A DNA stretch of 64,000 nt from Primulina eburnea (GCF_022965805.1 NC_133105.1:3596001-3660000); one strand, 5' to 3'. Counted from the stretch's first letter, positions 22,060-35,600 are shown. Translations and numbers: made by a program. Notes: generated by a model from the letters alone, not told the origin.

Positions 22060-24080
22060 TTGCTAGAGAAGCCTCGAGCTGTACAGTAATCGCTGTGTTA
22101 CTGTGTAATCAGGATGAATCTTGTGTGTGTAATTTAAAATCTTAAAATTAATTACGTAGCCTTTCATAAATTATTAGGAATGAGTGAATATTTAACTTTT
22201 AAAGATTTTTTTTTTAATCTTTTTAAGATTGTTGATTAATTGAAATTGTTATATCTAATTACCATATATTGAGAAAATCTAGAGAGACAAATAGTTTATT
22301 CGCAAGCAAGTAGACTCTGCCATGGACTCCAATCGTCATGTCAAGTCGAATAAATCTAACTCAGTAGAATAAATTTGACCGAGATATTGATGACAAATTC
22401 TTGATCATTTGATTATGTGCTTCAATTTACACACACCTTGAACTTGTTTTCCATTACTATAAATATCAAGGAGGATGAGCTCAACACGAAGAAGAATTCC
22501 ACACCAAATTTGTTTGTCTATGCCGTCGATTAAGAACATGGACTCCAATACATCATAATCTCATTGCTTCCACGTTCTTTAAATGAGTGGACAGGTACTA
22601 CTACTTTTGACATTGGGTCGTAACCACCACTTTCAAATAAACCTTAAAATTCATCAACTTATATTAAACAACCATCTTTTAGAAATTTAGGCTTTGTTCT
22701 CACTAATTTTTCCAAGTCAAGTCATAATTCAAAGCTTTTAAATTATTTATCGATTTAAACACTGGAATTCAATACATTGTCAATGGATCAGGTGTTACCG
22801 TATTATAACTCATGAAAATTTTACCATCTCCATCCAAATTATATAAATCTATTAGGTATAGTTTGGTACATGCGATAAAGGAGGGATTGATAAATAATCC
22901 TCTTTATCTTATGTTTGGTACATTTTTTAAAAAGCTCATGATAATATCATGGGCCCTTGATAAATAATTTTTTTGAATGATAAAATATCCCTTCTATTAG
23001 GTGTGATAGTTTTAATTTAAGAATAAAATATACTACAAATGACTTAATTACCCTCAATTTATAAATGATTTTTTTTTAAATCAATGCTACTAGATAGAAA
23101 TTAAAATCAAATAAATATTTTTATTTATTTTTATATATTATATAAAATGATAATTATATAAATAGTTATTATAAATCTCAATAAAATTATTAGTATCACC
23201 CGATTAACTTTAAAAATTGATATTTGACTTGACTTATAAAATCAAAGGCTCAATTATCATATTATATAATATATAAAATTAGGTAAAAATAAATAAATCA
23301 TGCAAGCACTATCGACGCATGAACAAATAAAAAATATGAAGTCAAAAACAACTTTGAAATTATAAAATTTATTATGATAAGGTTAATTTTGTCATTACAA
23401 TATAATATATAAATTTAATCACTCTATTAAAATCATACCAAACCATAAATATGATATCTTACATATTATTTATCCTTAACTTATTCTTATATTATATATC
23501 ACGTGTTTATCCTATCATGTGTACCAAACTATGCTTTTGTATCTTCACATAAACTAAGATAATTATCAGAAAAACAAATGTTACAAAAAAATTCATTTTA
23601 ATTTTAACCGGTCCCAAAAAAAATGAATGTAATCACATATAATTGGGACGACAATACTAAAGATACACTAGATTATATATTTTAGACAAATGAAAAAAGA
23701 AATAAATTTATTATATTTGAGACTGACCGAATTAGTGACAGAGTCATGAATATGACTCTACCCGAACTAAAATTTTAAATTCTATACTTTTTAAATATTT
23801 TAAATTGATCTACACATACTAATATCAAATTAATCCAAATTTTACATATAATTTTTTTTAAAAAAAATTGAACCATCCGGATAGTCAAGGTGTCATATAA
23901 TGTTGCTCCGCCACTGGGCAGAGTGATAAATATAATATAGTATGATACATGGCAAGTTCGAACAAAGAGAATCATCATAATTTTAATTTCACGAGATATG
24001 ATATTTCCTTTACTAGAAAGGCAAAAGGCAGAAGGCAGAGCACTCGCAGCCTTCATAATTGACTCTGGTATTCCTATAAA
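22060..24080. other. Intergenic, AT-rich
   Basis: Two kilobases of AT-rich DNA with no recognised gene. The centre (22850-23540) is flanked by partly complementary segments about the phrase TATAGTTTGGTACATG and, near 23520, CATGTGTACCAAACTATG. This suggests a MITE of about 670 bp with inverted ends. Confidence 0.5.
22856..23535. mobile_element. Putative MITE with inverted ends (about 680 bp)
   Basis: The left end contains ATAGTTTGGTACATGCGATA and the right end contains the near-reverse complement ATCATGTGTACCAAACTATG. Just inside are GATAAAGGAGGGATTGATAA on the left and TTATCCTTAACTTATTC on the right. The interior is AT-rich without coding potential. A TA or short target duplication is likely but was not fixed precisely. 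Confidence 0.5.
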
Positions 24081-24131
24081 TGACATTTAAGCTTTGAACA
24101 AGAGCTCCTCTGTACTCTGTCACTGTCACTG

Positions 24132-27100
24132 TCACACAGCATATGTTGCCCTTAGGTATTCGATTATATCTGCACTCTCAAACATTTGGATTCCTGTGTT
24201 TGGATCTTCCAAATATGGAACCTGCCAACGAATCGGAAGCTTCAAATTTATGCGGCCCAAATATTTTGTAATCATATCTAGAAACAGGCTCAATGGTGGG
24301 GCTGTGAAGACAAATTGAAATTTTATTTTTTTGACACATTCTAAATTCCATTTTTTTAGTCGCTACCCCTCGTAGCCAATCATGGGTTTGCCCCGGTATG
24401 TGTAATAGTATGAAACGAACCTGAAAATGGCCGACTCTCTGGTAGAGTATCTGTCTTTTCGGGCTGCCACGCGCACAACTGCGAGCGAAGATAACAGTTC
24501 AGCTGAGATTTAGAATCGTCCCTTGTTGAAATTTCAATATTCTGCTACGCTTATTAGATAGTCATCATGCAGCGTGTCTTGATGAGGATAGGGAGTAACA
24601 TGGCATGCGTATAATTCCAAAGATTTGATTCTGTGGGGATTTATTCATAAGATTAGAAATGTGGCGTACCTATGAAATATGTGTGGAAGTTCTAACTCAA
24701 CGAGTACTTCGCGTACAACTTTGCAGAAAGGTGAAGCCTGAATTTATGTACATGTTTTTTTAAGTTGGCTCAGAAAACATACGAAGCAAGAACATCTTAC
24801 ATATTTTAATGTAACCATAAGCTAACCTCGTATGCCCATATTTCGAGAGGCTTGGGCGGCATCTTTGATGGAGTGTAGGACGAACCCTGCAGTAATTTAA
24901 GAGAGAATTTTCCGATTAGAGATCATGTAGCTAAGAACAATGAGAGCGTTTTGGCTGAGTACCTTTCCCATACGTCCGATCATTGCGAACCCTTCTGTTA
25001 AAGTCTACACGAGGGGAAAAAATGGGTCGAAAATGGGTTATTCTCGAGAAAAGCTTTTCAATTAGAGAATATGATTCAGTGCTTCTTTGCTTACAGTAAA
25101 TAGACCGAGAGAGAGCAGAAATGGAACTTTTCCATCACCTGTAGAAATGGAACCAACAGGATGGATTAAATGTCTTGTTGCTGAATCAACAAGATACGGC
25201 GTGAATCGTGATGAGATTAATTGAGACAAAGACACCTAATGTACTAATGGATGCTAGGTTGGATGAGCTATGCCTTGAACTTAATCATCGTAAAATTTGT
25301 GAACAAACATGAATTTTTTTATTAAGACGGAAAAACAAAAATAAGCAATTACTAGAATATAGAAACAACATACCATATTTCCCGACCAGGTATTTAATTA
25401 TGTCATCAGATTCATACATTGAAATTCCAGTGTTTGGATCTACCTGAAGCAGAAGTAAATGAGAGATATCTCTGTCAAGTTGAATGGATATGGATGTTTC
25501 TACCTTCTAATCTAAGAAAATAATCTCCCCAAGACTTCATGTGCCAATCTCAACAAAAACTCACAGAATAATATGTTTGGAATCGAATCAAAGATATGAA
25601 AATCATGCAAATGAAGAATAATTAGTTACCAAGATAAATTCATGTCAAAGCATCCAAAGCACTAACCATGTAAGGGAACTGTTTTTTTCCACCCATCTCT
25701 GAAACCTTGGGACGGAAATTTGGGCCATTTTTTGGACAAGGGTAATACAGGACATCAAGGTCTAAAACTGAAACAATTTCCCTAACCTGTGATATCCTCA
25801 ATTAATAACATCAAACGTTAGAAAATGCCATAGCGACATACACTATGAGGCAAGTTAATATGCAATTTAGTTAGAAAAGAGTGGCAAGAATATGAATTCC
25901 TCATTATACCTTCCGACAAAATGGGCAGCTAGAGGCACATTCACATGTTCCACCAAAGTCCATATGTAATCAGTCTTGCATGTTAATATATACAATCGCA
26001 GACCAACAAGTGTAATGAGTTAACATTTAATGTCAATCTGGAATTCAAAGAAATATACAGTTCGTATTACCTTTCAAACTCATATATTTCGATTGGCATC
26101 TCAGGGCGAGGGCCTAATTTCGAAGTTTCTTTCAACTTAAAACCTGCAAGAATTTGTCTTCTTAGAACATATGCTATTCAGAGTTTTGACAATCAAAAGA
26201 AAGCTGCAGAGAACAATTCTGATCAACGTTTTCTCTGGGAACAAGCTTACAAAATAGTTTCTAGATTTATATAGTCAGTCAGACAGTAATTACCAGCAAA
26301 TCCTAGAGCATATTGATCGGATGGAATCTCTTTACTGGGCACTACTCTCACTGAGTACCTGCATTAACGGACACAAAATTTGGAAATGATGTCACTAAAT
26401 GGATTAATACTAAAGAAAAACAGCAAAACGTACTGAGTGGAAAAACTCCACATGTGAGGGAAGAGAAACTAAATTTTCACCTTACTGAGAAACACGATGA
26501 AAAGAATTAATAATACCAGAATTACTATGGCTAGTCTGGAAGCATGAGGGGAAAGAAATGACTATCCATTCTATCACCTTTTTGATATCTTAGGTGTCAC
26601 ACTTAATTGGGTAAATCCCCCTCTACGAGTAAATGATTTTAATCATTCTCCTTTAAAATCTATTTACATTCCTCATATCTATCTCGATTAACCACGGGAT
26701 CAGAGTTATCTGACTGATGATTCATTTCCATACTTCTATCAGAAGTAAGTAGAAAGGCACGAACAAATTGCAAACTCGTAAAACAAACTAATCAAAGATA
26801 GAGAAAGTCCCGGATCCCTCCTCCCTTTGTTTAACTGTTGTGATACATCAGTATAACAATTATCCCTAATCAAACTGGAAAACTTGTTCGAACATGATCT
26901 TCTCGTCTTGTCTTGGGTACACCAAGACTTGCACGATTCTTCCTCTCCCTTCAGCTCGTATGGAGTCTCAACAAGTCAAGCTATTCATTAATTCTGTTAG
27001 CTACATGGTGGACTATAAAAATCTCGGTGAAGACGTAAACTAAAGCTAAACAAAAAATAAGTAGGCAGTTTATGTGTAATTAAGCTTCATAGTATACATT

Positions 27101-27547
27101 CCAAGAGTGACATCTGCAAGTATGCAGTCTTCAATATGAATAAACAGTTAACTCCCGCATATAACAGACATAAAACATACAAATGCGCGTGAAATAATCC
27201 TCAAGTTTCAAGCAATCTCAAAAATATAAACATATATATATATATATATATAAATACCCAGTAACAAGGACACCGGTCGTAAGGCGAAAGAGGAGAGCGA
27301 GAGAAGCCCCCAAAATGTCCAAAACCTTATCGGGTCGAACCGAAAATGGCTTGGGCTCCGGAGCCCTAAAGTTGGGCGGCGCAGATACTGAAATTCCGGA
27401 ACTGGGCCCCGCCTCCGTCCGTGTCGACAGCGGGCTTTCTGAAGTATTTGCCGATGATTTTACAGAAAAAATCATGTGGTTCGATGTTCTGCGCCGTAAC
27501 AGTGGACTGAAAATAGGTGCGGCGGTGAGATTCAACACTCCGGCCAT
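24132..27547 (-). CDS. Plastid-type tandem thioredoxin-fold / GST N-terminal protein (At5g03880-like)
   Basis: Twelve exons, 332 residues: 27547-27258, 26358-26294, 26143-26071, 25928-25910, 25786-25667, 25443-25374, 25138-25095, 25004-24963, 24886-24827, 24737-24670, 24478-24421, 24221-24132. Every junction is GT-AG and the coding total is 999 nt. A Ser-rich N-terminus looks like a chloroplast transit peptide. Then come RPDKVLDILGASLALLFRLT (possible membrane contact), a first glutaredoxin/GST-N fold with CPFC (144-147) and VDPNTGISMYESDDIIKYL, a spacer with GFAMIGRMGKG, and a second fold with SPFCKVVREVLVELELP (C266) and a repeat EDPNTGIQMFESADIIEYL. The family is annotated as thioredoxin-like. 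A disulfide/glutathione role is inferred and no substrate is known. The fourth exon is only 19 nt and carries the CPFC motif. An upstream in-frame extension exists but MAGVLNLT is the natural start. Confidence 0.93.
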
Positions 27548-27665
27548 GGTTTCCTGCTGGATGCCGTGAAGGCAGTGGCGGTTTATATGTGTGGGCAAAA
27601 TTAAGACAGGTAATTCAGTTATTTGGGACAAGCCAAATAATAATAATAATTAAAGGATAAATATA

Positions 27666-27723
27666 TGGGCCAAGGCCCAACTAGTAAGGCCTTGGCCTTG
27701 ACAAATAGAAATAAACTGGCCCA
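27666..27723 (-). promoter_or_regulatory. Site II cluster before the thioredoxin-like gene
   Basis: TGGGCC at 27666-27671, GGCCCA at 27674-27679 and GGCCCA at 27718-27723 lie 120-180 bp upstream of the minus-strand start codon. These are typical TCP-bound site II elements of plant nuclear genes for organelle proteins. Confidence 0.5.
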
Positions 27724-27729
27724 ACACAT

Positions 27730-29950
27730 TTATTAATAAACTTTTTTTTTAAAATGCTTTCAATTTCTACTCTTTGTAAACACACACCTTTTAAACAAAT
27801 TGATTATTCACTGAAAATGTTTATCTCCATTCATTAGTTACTTATATTCAAAACTTTATTTTTTTGGGTATAAAAAAGAATCCAATAATTTGAGTTGATT
27901 ATTTTAACATTATACTTGGTTCAAAAATGTGTTTTGAATAAGATATAGTCTAAATATAATTATTAGGTATTATTCAATTTCAATGTATGAAAATATATGT
28001 TAAAGGCAAAAATTTGTGTGAGACGGTCTCACGGGTCGTTTTTTGTGAGACAGATCTTTTATTTGGATCATTAATGAAAAATTATTATTTTTTATGCTAA
28101 GAGTATTATTTTTTATTGTGAATATCGATAGGGTTGACCCGTTTCATAGATAAAGATTCGTGAGACTGTCTCACAAGAGACCTAATCTATGTTAAATTTC
28201 TTTAAAAATGAAATGATTAAAAAATTTAATAATAGAAGATAATTAAGGATGCCACACATTTAAAAAAAGAAGTATTTTTACTCAATTAAACAAAAATTAG
28301 CCATGAGGAGCAACAATATCACATGCCGAAGAACTATCAGTATCGATTACTATATGAAAATAAATTAAGGGTTATCAGTGAAAATACCTCCCCACATTGA
28401 ATCAAAATATCTAGAGTTAATGAAGAATTAATTATTTGATTCCCGTTTTAATTTGCTATAGAATAAATGCCTCCATTTCCATTTCATTCCAACTTTATAT
28501 TGTTGGTTCATAGGAATATATAATATCCATTTTTTGTTTTCATATTTCTAAATGATCATATAATATTAATCGTCACGTTCGTTTTTGTATTTGTTACCAT
28601 AGAAGATAACATCGATTAAGAAATATTATATTTAATAAGTCCATTCTTTAAAATATATTTGATCGACTCGTAACAGATGCTACACATATAGGTTCACATG
28701 ACACGTGTGTTGAAGAATGAATCATGACATGGTTGAATGAGCGACCATAATTTATCTACTCAGTATATATATCATGTATTGAGTGGATAAGAACATTACT
28801 CGTATAGACATCATAAACAAACCTCATAATTGATACACACACTTTCGACATTGACAAACATTACTGAAAGCCTAATTGGTGAAATAAAGTCACGAATGAT
28901 TTGGTGTCAAATTCAATGTATATATATGATTATATTCCCTCATATATTCTCAAGAGATTGAATAGAACACAACTGAAAGCAAACTCGAGAATTTCAATAC
29001 TTAATAATTTTTTTTTAAAAGGACAGAAATAGAAATTTCTTATAATTTTTTTAACATAATTTGTTTAAAACATTTAAAATAATTGTTCTTTTTTTAATCG
29101 TAATTGGTAAAGAATAAACATATGCATGGAAAGGAAAAATGGTGCATGTAAAACAGCAAATATGCGCGTGTTATATAAATAAATATTCTTTTTTTTTCCT
29201 TAGAATTCATTGCACCCAAAGATAAAGCTGTCGCGTCACCTTTTTGGAGACCAAATTGCCATTGACTAAATGGATTATAGGATACAGGAAACCGAAGATA
29301 ACTATAATAAATAGCCATATTTGGCACAGAACGTCCTTGATAAATATTCCTTTGTTTTTTCCAATTTTATGGAGTGATTTTCCTATATATTTATTATTAC
29401 TGATCAGTTTAATATTAATATTTAGTGTATCACATGATTAGAAAGAACAAGAGTCTAAAAAGGAGACAAAATAACCGATAGAATTAGTCGTCAAAAAAAA
29501 TATTTGGAAATCGAAGAAGCGAAACCAAGACGACAAAGATCGATAGTTAAGAGTCGTAAAAATATATGTACCAAAATCCATGTATAGTTGCTATTGTTAT
29601 GTTATATCATACGATGTTACACATATATATTGAGGATGAGAATAAAAATCGAAAGGGAGAACTGAGGAACCCATTTTTCGTGGCCTTTATAAAAAAAAAT
29701 AAGCAAGATTCTTGCCTCGAGAATATGGCCCTCTAGCTTTAGTCTTAGTACAGTTTAGAGATTCTGATGTTCCATTTCTCAAGAATCTCACTTTCCTCTC
29801 CCCATTCACTCTTTTTCTCTTTCCCTTTTTTTTTTGGCTCTGCATGGAATAGCATTCCCTTCTAATTTCTATCATATTATTCTGTGTTAAGTCGGGTCAA
29901 ATATTTCATTTTTGTAATAGCTAAAAAAATTCATTTTTACCAGTACAATC
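27730..29950. other. Gene-poor AT-rich region with one repeat copy
   Basis: Apart from the dispersed repeat at 28005-28187, I see no gene or definable element. Short ORFs here lack any family resemblance. Confidence 0.55.
28005..28187 (+). repeat. Dispersed ~180-bp repeat, copy 4 (reference copy)
   Basis: A 183-bp copy starting GGCAAAAATTTGTGTGAGAC and ending CACAAGAGACCTAATC. Perfect 9-bp flanking duplications TATGTTAAA lie at 27996-28004 and 28188-28196. Inside, GTGAGACGGTCTCAC near the 5' end and GTGAGACTGTCTCAC near the 3' end are complementary. Confidence 0.88.
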
Positions 29951-29960
29951 ATGCATTGGT

Positions 29961-30258
29961 CATTCCAGCATAAGTTTTAGCTAGATAATTAATGATTGGG
30001 TCCTCCATGTAATAATTCTTAAACGCACTAAGATTCTTTTAGGTACTGCAAACTATATAACAGAGAAATTATTATAGAAATATGAAGATGAACAAGAAGA
30101 ATTAAGTAAAAAAAAAACCGTCTAGATGTCACCTAAACACTAGGCGATGGGTGATCACCCACTGTTCCAACATAAGTTTTAGCTAAGTAATGATGATTGG
30201 ATCCTCGATGTAATGATTCTTACATGCACTAAGGTTTTTTTTAAAGTATAGGAAACTA
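29961..30258. repeat. Local direct duplication of ~95 bp
   Basis: A block containing CATAAGTTTTAGCTA and GCACTAAG occurs at about 29961-30055 and again, diverged, at about 30163-30258. They are separated by about 105 bp that includes the palindrome GGGTGATCACCC. Confidence 0.5.
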
Positions 30259-30259
30259 T

Positions 30260-33200
30260 ACGATCAAACATAAGAATCTCCGAAAAAGGAAAGTTTTCAC
30301 AGGAAAGAATACAGGCCTAGTTCTAGATATTATTACCTTATATTAAATAAGGGGTAGGGATAGAATAGATATTATCTTCATATATATAATGTAATGACAC
30401 CTAAAATATTCCAACTCATCTCACTGAAATAACATATTAAATGAACAAATAGAGGAAAAAAGTATGATATGATAATTCCTATTCTACTTCAACATTCCAT
30501 GTCTAATTGTTTTAGTTGTGTATGTTTAGCAATGGCAAATGGTCGTCTTGAATGTCGGCACGACCGTTGTTTGCGACGAACTGTGATTTATATCAAACCA
30601 CTTATTTTCTTTAATAATCTTTCAAATATTTAGTTCGATAGTAGTTATCATTGGAATATTAGTCTGCACAACCTGATGGCATTAATTAACAGACAAACAC
30701 AAATGTTATGGGGGCATGAATAAAATCAAACCATCCCTTTCTTTGCTCATACATATCCACATGCCAGCAAAAACTGTTGAGGAATTTAGCTTTACCACTT
30801 TGCATAAAGGTTCCCACAGATTCCTCCATACTGCGTAAAATATATGAGCATATCATGATCAAACGACCCTTTCTGAAAAGCTTGGTTGGAATAATGCACA
30901 GACAGTGTTCGAGAGAGTAATATTATTTAAGCCCATTAAATCATTAGTAATCTAATGGTAAGCAATAGTAAGAGTATTTTAATATCTCGATTATCTGATT
31001 AACAATGCTGTCAAACTAGGCACAAAAATCGTGTCTCTTTCAGGTCAAGTGAAGGGCCCGTTGAACAATTCATATCTTCTAGTTTTTTTATCGTCTATCC
31101 TCTAAATGATTTTTATTTTTAAAAGCCTTCTCCAACTCATAACCTCTAAGTTTACCAAATACTCCATTTTTCTATTTTTCTCATTTTCGAACACACACAT
31201 ACATATAATGAAATAATGACATATAATTGTATTGTTCAAATGATTAATTCAATAAGCTTGAAATAAATTATATAATATTTTTTTTTCATTTTCAAACATA
31301 CACACACTTAATTTAATCCGACTGTTTACCAAGATTTATTATCCAAAATGTTTTGCTATAATTAAATTATCATTTGTAGCATTGATGTAAATCATACAAA
31401 TTGAATAATTATTTAAGGTCAAATGAATTCATCTAAACGTGGTGTTGCTTTCTCAATCGAGGAGGACAAACTCATCGTAGTGGCTTATCTTGATGTTTCA
31501 CAAAATCAAGTAATTTGTTAAACCAATCACACGATAGATTGTGGTCACGAGTAGCAACTACCTACAATGAACAACTCACTAGTAAATCAATAGAGTCTCG
31601 TACTATTAAGACCCTCCAATATCAGTTGGTTCAACATAAACAAGATTGTCCAAAACTTTAGTTTATCTGTTAGCCAGGTGAAACTTAGCCGTCCATGGTG
31701 GTGCTTCTGATAAATACATTGTGAGTAACTAATTGTGTTGATATATTTATGTCGAACTATATTTTTTACTTTCTATATTTGATACCATTCATATCTGGTT
31801 ATAGTTGGAATAAACAAAAAACTTACTTAAGCAATCATTTGGGTCGATTTGGAAGTCAGATCATGTTTCATGTAGATGATGTTTGTTATAATTAGTAATA
31901 TTATAATTAAGTAATGAAAAAATAAATTAAAAGTGATAAAAAAAGATAAAAAATTTACACTAAAATTAATTAAAAATTCTAAATAAAAAAATGAAATGGA
32001 CCAAAAAAATTTAAAAAAAAAAACAAAAGACTCTTTTGCAATTTTCAATGTAGTGCTCCAAAATGGAGAGTGCAAATAAAGGTGGGTTGGAAGAGTTTCC
32101 CTCTATAATGGAGGAATTCTCTAGGAAAGTTGGAGATGCCCTCACAAGAACAAATTTTACAGTTATAATTATCATTTGAGGTGGAAACAGTCTGTATTCT
32201 CTCTTGGTCGTGTCAATGCCACGATGCATTTAGAAGTTGACAAATCTTTTTCACTCACAGAGATAAATTTCTCCACAACTTATAATGAGTTGCTTACTAA
32301 AAGATTGTCATTTACAGTAAGAAAGAAAGTATATTCACACAAAAGAATCTGCATCCCAATAAAATTTTAACACGAAGTGAAAGCAAGTGGTCTTATTCTT
32401 GGTATGATTTGTCACGCTTATGTCCGATGCAAGTATAGAAGTAAGTACAATCCCAGTCATTTTCTTTTAAAGGGGTCCCAACTATTGGGACCAACTTCTT
32501 TATGCTTATTTGAAGAATTTGAAAAAGATCTTATTCTCCCCTCTTTCACTCTTTTATGAACCGTGTCTTGCTTGAATGAATAAGTACCAAACTTACTGAA
32601 GGAGACAACGAAGAATGTATTCGCTGTGTCATTCCTGACCTTCAAATGAAGCCAGGAAGCAACATCCCATTCCCCTCACCCTCACCGCAAAATGAATCTA
32701 ATTAAATCTTTGAGAACACAGGATATTTCTACATGAAAGAATGTGAATGCGAACTTTTTTACACACAAATCATCAACTGTGAATCAAAAGTTGAAATATG
32801 CATGCACAGTCACTTACAACATGGACGACGTGACATTCCATAAAGAACTGCTAGCAAGTGTATGATCAATCTCTCTTCACACGCGTTTTTTAACCCTTGG
32901 AAATAAAAAGAGAGAGACATTCCAATGCTGAGTAGATGCTCCGGTCAATAGATTCTTTCTTGTTAAAAAATTTAAACGGTTTTGGAACATCATACAAAGC
33001 GGATTCTTCTAATATTCACATCAAAGGGAACCAAATTCCACTGTTCATTCCAGGAATAAGGTTCCTAAACTTTGCCAGAAGACGAATATGGGTGACTAAG
33101 GTGGATCTATTCTTGTACACACTGTAAGGTATTAAGCGAAAAAATAGCTAGTTCTACAGGGTAAGAATAAAAAGGGAAACTAGGGGAGAGGACCCCACTC

Positions 33201-33450
33201 ACAGATGCTTAAAAATGGAAGGACGACATCTCTTTTCATGTCCTTGTGAAGATTGGATTGAATCTGATTTTCTGTTGGGCCAGTGCAAGATTCTATGCTT
33301 CCCTTGCCACTTCTCTATCCTCATCTGTTTATAAGCATCCCCAAGCACAGCTTCGGTCAAAGAAAACAAGTAACGAATAAGAGCATCACAATTGCAAGAT
33401 AGCAAAAACATACTTCACATTCAGAGTATTTGAAGATTGGCATTTAAACA
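30260..33450. other. Gene-poor region
   Basis: AT-rich DNA. The only recognisable item is a decayed Harbinger-associated fragment at 31423-31660. The last few hundred bases are the promoter/leader of the MYB-CC gene. Confidence 0.5.
31423..31660 (+). pseudogene. Decayed SANT/Myb-like fragment of Harbinger-associated type
   Basis: The stretch reads KRGVAFSIEEDKLIVVAYLD in one frame. After a frameshift and stop near 31520 it continues NQSHDRLWSRVATTYNEQLT and SKSIESRTIKTLQYQLV. This matches the N-terminal trihelix/SANT-like domain found in proteins that accompany PIF/Harbinger transposases and in NAM-associated-domain proteins of plant genomes. The rest is absent, so it is a fragment. Confidence 0.55.
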
Positions 33451-33559
33451 GTGTTGATATCGTTCTCAGGTACCATTATGTTTTTTTTTTTCATTTTAGT
33501 CGCCTCCTTTCAGCTTTGACATGGAGTATCATAAGAAAGTGTGATATTTAGGAAAGAAA

Positions 33560-35600
33560 ATGTACCGCCAACACCACAACCAAGGAAAGATCATTCAACC
33601 TTCCTCGAGAATGTCAATTCCTGCTGAAAGGCATTTGTTCCTTCATGGTACAAATGGTGCTGGAGATTCAGGACTTGTGCTTTCAACTGATGCAAAGCCA
33701 AGACTTAAATGGACTCCTGACCTCCATGAACGATTCATAGAAGCAGTGAATCAACTAGGCGGAGCAGAAAGTAAGCATATCAAATGTACCAAGTTCCGCA
33801 GCAACAAATAACATGCTCTTACGTTCAGCTAACAGTATAGTTCCTTCTGTGCAGAAGCTACCCCAAAATCAGTTTTGAAACTGATGGGAATTCAAGGACT
33901 AACCTTATACCACTTAAAGAGTCACCTTCAGGTTAATTCTTAACCAATAAATTTCACTCTAAAATTCTGCAGAACTATACTGAGAATTAACTTTAACACG
34001 TGAAATGAAGTTCTCAAGTTTCTATCATTTTTCTGCCAGAAGTATAGGCTCAGTAAAAACCTCCACGGACAAGCTAATAGTGGAAATAACAGAACGGGTA
34101 AGAATTACAAAATTTCCAGTAAATACCAATTGAAGATAGTATGCTTATTGGTGGCAAACTGATTGCAGCAACAGGGGAAAGAATAAATGAAGCAAGTGCA
34201 ACCCATATGAGCACTCATAACACTGAAACCCAAACGACAAAGTATGAGCCAAAAAAATTTCATGATATTTGTTTCTTTATTTCGGTTATATATACTCACA
34301 CAAGCATGCAACTTACATTTTTATTATGTGATTCTTGTCTCAGAAACTTGCATTTAGGAGAAGCAATACAGATGCAGATTGAAGTGCAGCGAAGGTTACA
34401 TGAACAGCTGGAGGTAAAAAGACAATAGATAGAGTCATGCACATAGTAAATAGTAAATACAAGTTATAAATCCCTCACACATGTATATGCATCTTGTCAT
34501 TCAATAAATAAAATTCCATTTTGATGTTTCCCACCATGCTCTACCTTCTTGGCACATACACTGACAATAAAACCCAACCCTCGAGCAGAGAGTATTATTA
34601 GAGCTTGTCACACCACAATTTTTCCAACATCTCATCTTTGATTGCAAAACGCATCACAGTTCAATCAATATATTTCAGGCAAATGATTACAAAGCATGTC
34701 TATTATTGATTTGATATCATTTAGAATGGCATTCTCTCACTTTTTCTTCCCCCTGCTAAATAGTTCAAAATTACAATGCGTACAAGTTATATAGCTTTCA
34801 CAACGTTGAATTTCTATGCCTCCGTCATAACAAGTTCATTTCCACATGCATAGGTGCAGCGCCATTTACAGCTCCGGATAGAGGCTCAAGGTAAATATTT
34901 GCAAGGCGTATTAGAGAAAGCACAGGAAACCCTTGGAAAACAGAATGTCGGAACAATAAGTCTGGAAACTGCCAAGGTTCATTTATCTGACTTGGTGTCC
35001 AAAGTTACGACACAATGCCTGGATTCCGTATTTCCCGGAGTGAAAGAATTGTCAGATTCGTGCCTACAGCAAGCACAAACAACTCAGCCAGCAGATTGTT
35101 CGATAGAGAGTTGCTTAACCTCGTGTGATGGTTCTGTGAGGGACCAAGAAATGTACAATATGCCGATGGGATTGAGCCCTATAAAATTTAGAGCGCAGAA
35201 GGAGTCGAGGGAAAATGACAATGAGCTAAGGAAACCTGAAAACAGATGGCACGAAGACAAAAAAGAAAGCAGAGGGTTTTTCCCCAGGGCAAATGACAAT
35301 GCACTTGTCTTAGAAACCAAGTCCAACAATTTATCAATGAGCATTGGATGTCATGAAGGAAGCAAATGGAATGGTGGTAGCAACTATTTAGAGAACAGGT
35401 TTAAAGGGTCAGAAACAAATATTAATTTTTTCAACAAGAATACGGACAATAATGGTTTAATCAACTCACAGTCTCACAAGAAATCGCCAGAGTCGAAACT
35501 TCCATTCTTTTCTAGAAAACTGGACCTTAACACTGGTGATGAAAATGATGGTGTCTCAAACTGCAAGCAATTGGATTTAAATGGCTTCAGCTGGGGATGA
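33560..35600 (+). CDS. MYB-CC (PHR1-like, MYR1/2-type) transcription factor
   Basis: Nuclear DNA-binding protein of the MYB-CC (GARP) family, whose best-known members control phosphate-starvation and hormone responses. Six exons: 33560-33770, 33855-33931, 34040-34097, 34169-34241, 34344-34413, 34854-35600. All are in phase, giving 411 residues. The single MYB repeat covers about 48-100 (KPRLKWTPDLHERFIEAVNQ, then TPKSVLKLMGIQGLTLYHLK and SHLQKYR). The coiled-coil/LHEQLE block spans about 145-195 (QRRLHEQLEVQRHLQLRIEA). The C-terminus has two LDLN motifs (KLDLNTG, QLDLNGFSW) that resemble EAR repression motifs and match the MYR1/MYR2 subgroup. Whether it binds P1BS sites like PHR1 is inference. 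Confidence 0.93.

Noticed and set aside
24094..24318. Plus-strand 74-codon ORF
   Set aside because: Antisense to the last exon of the thioredoxin-like gene.
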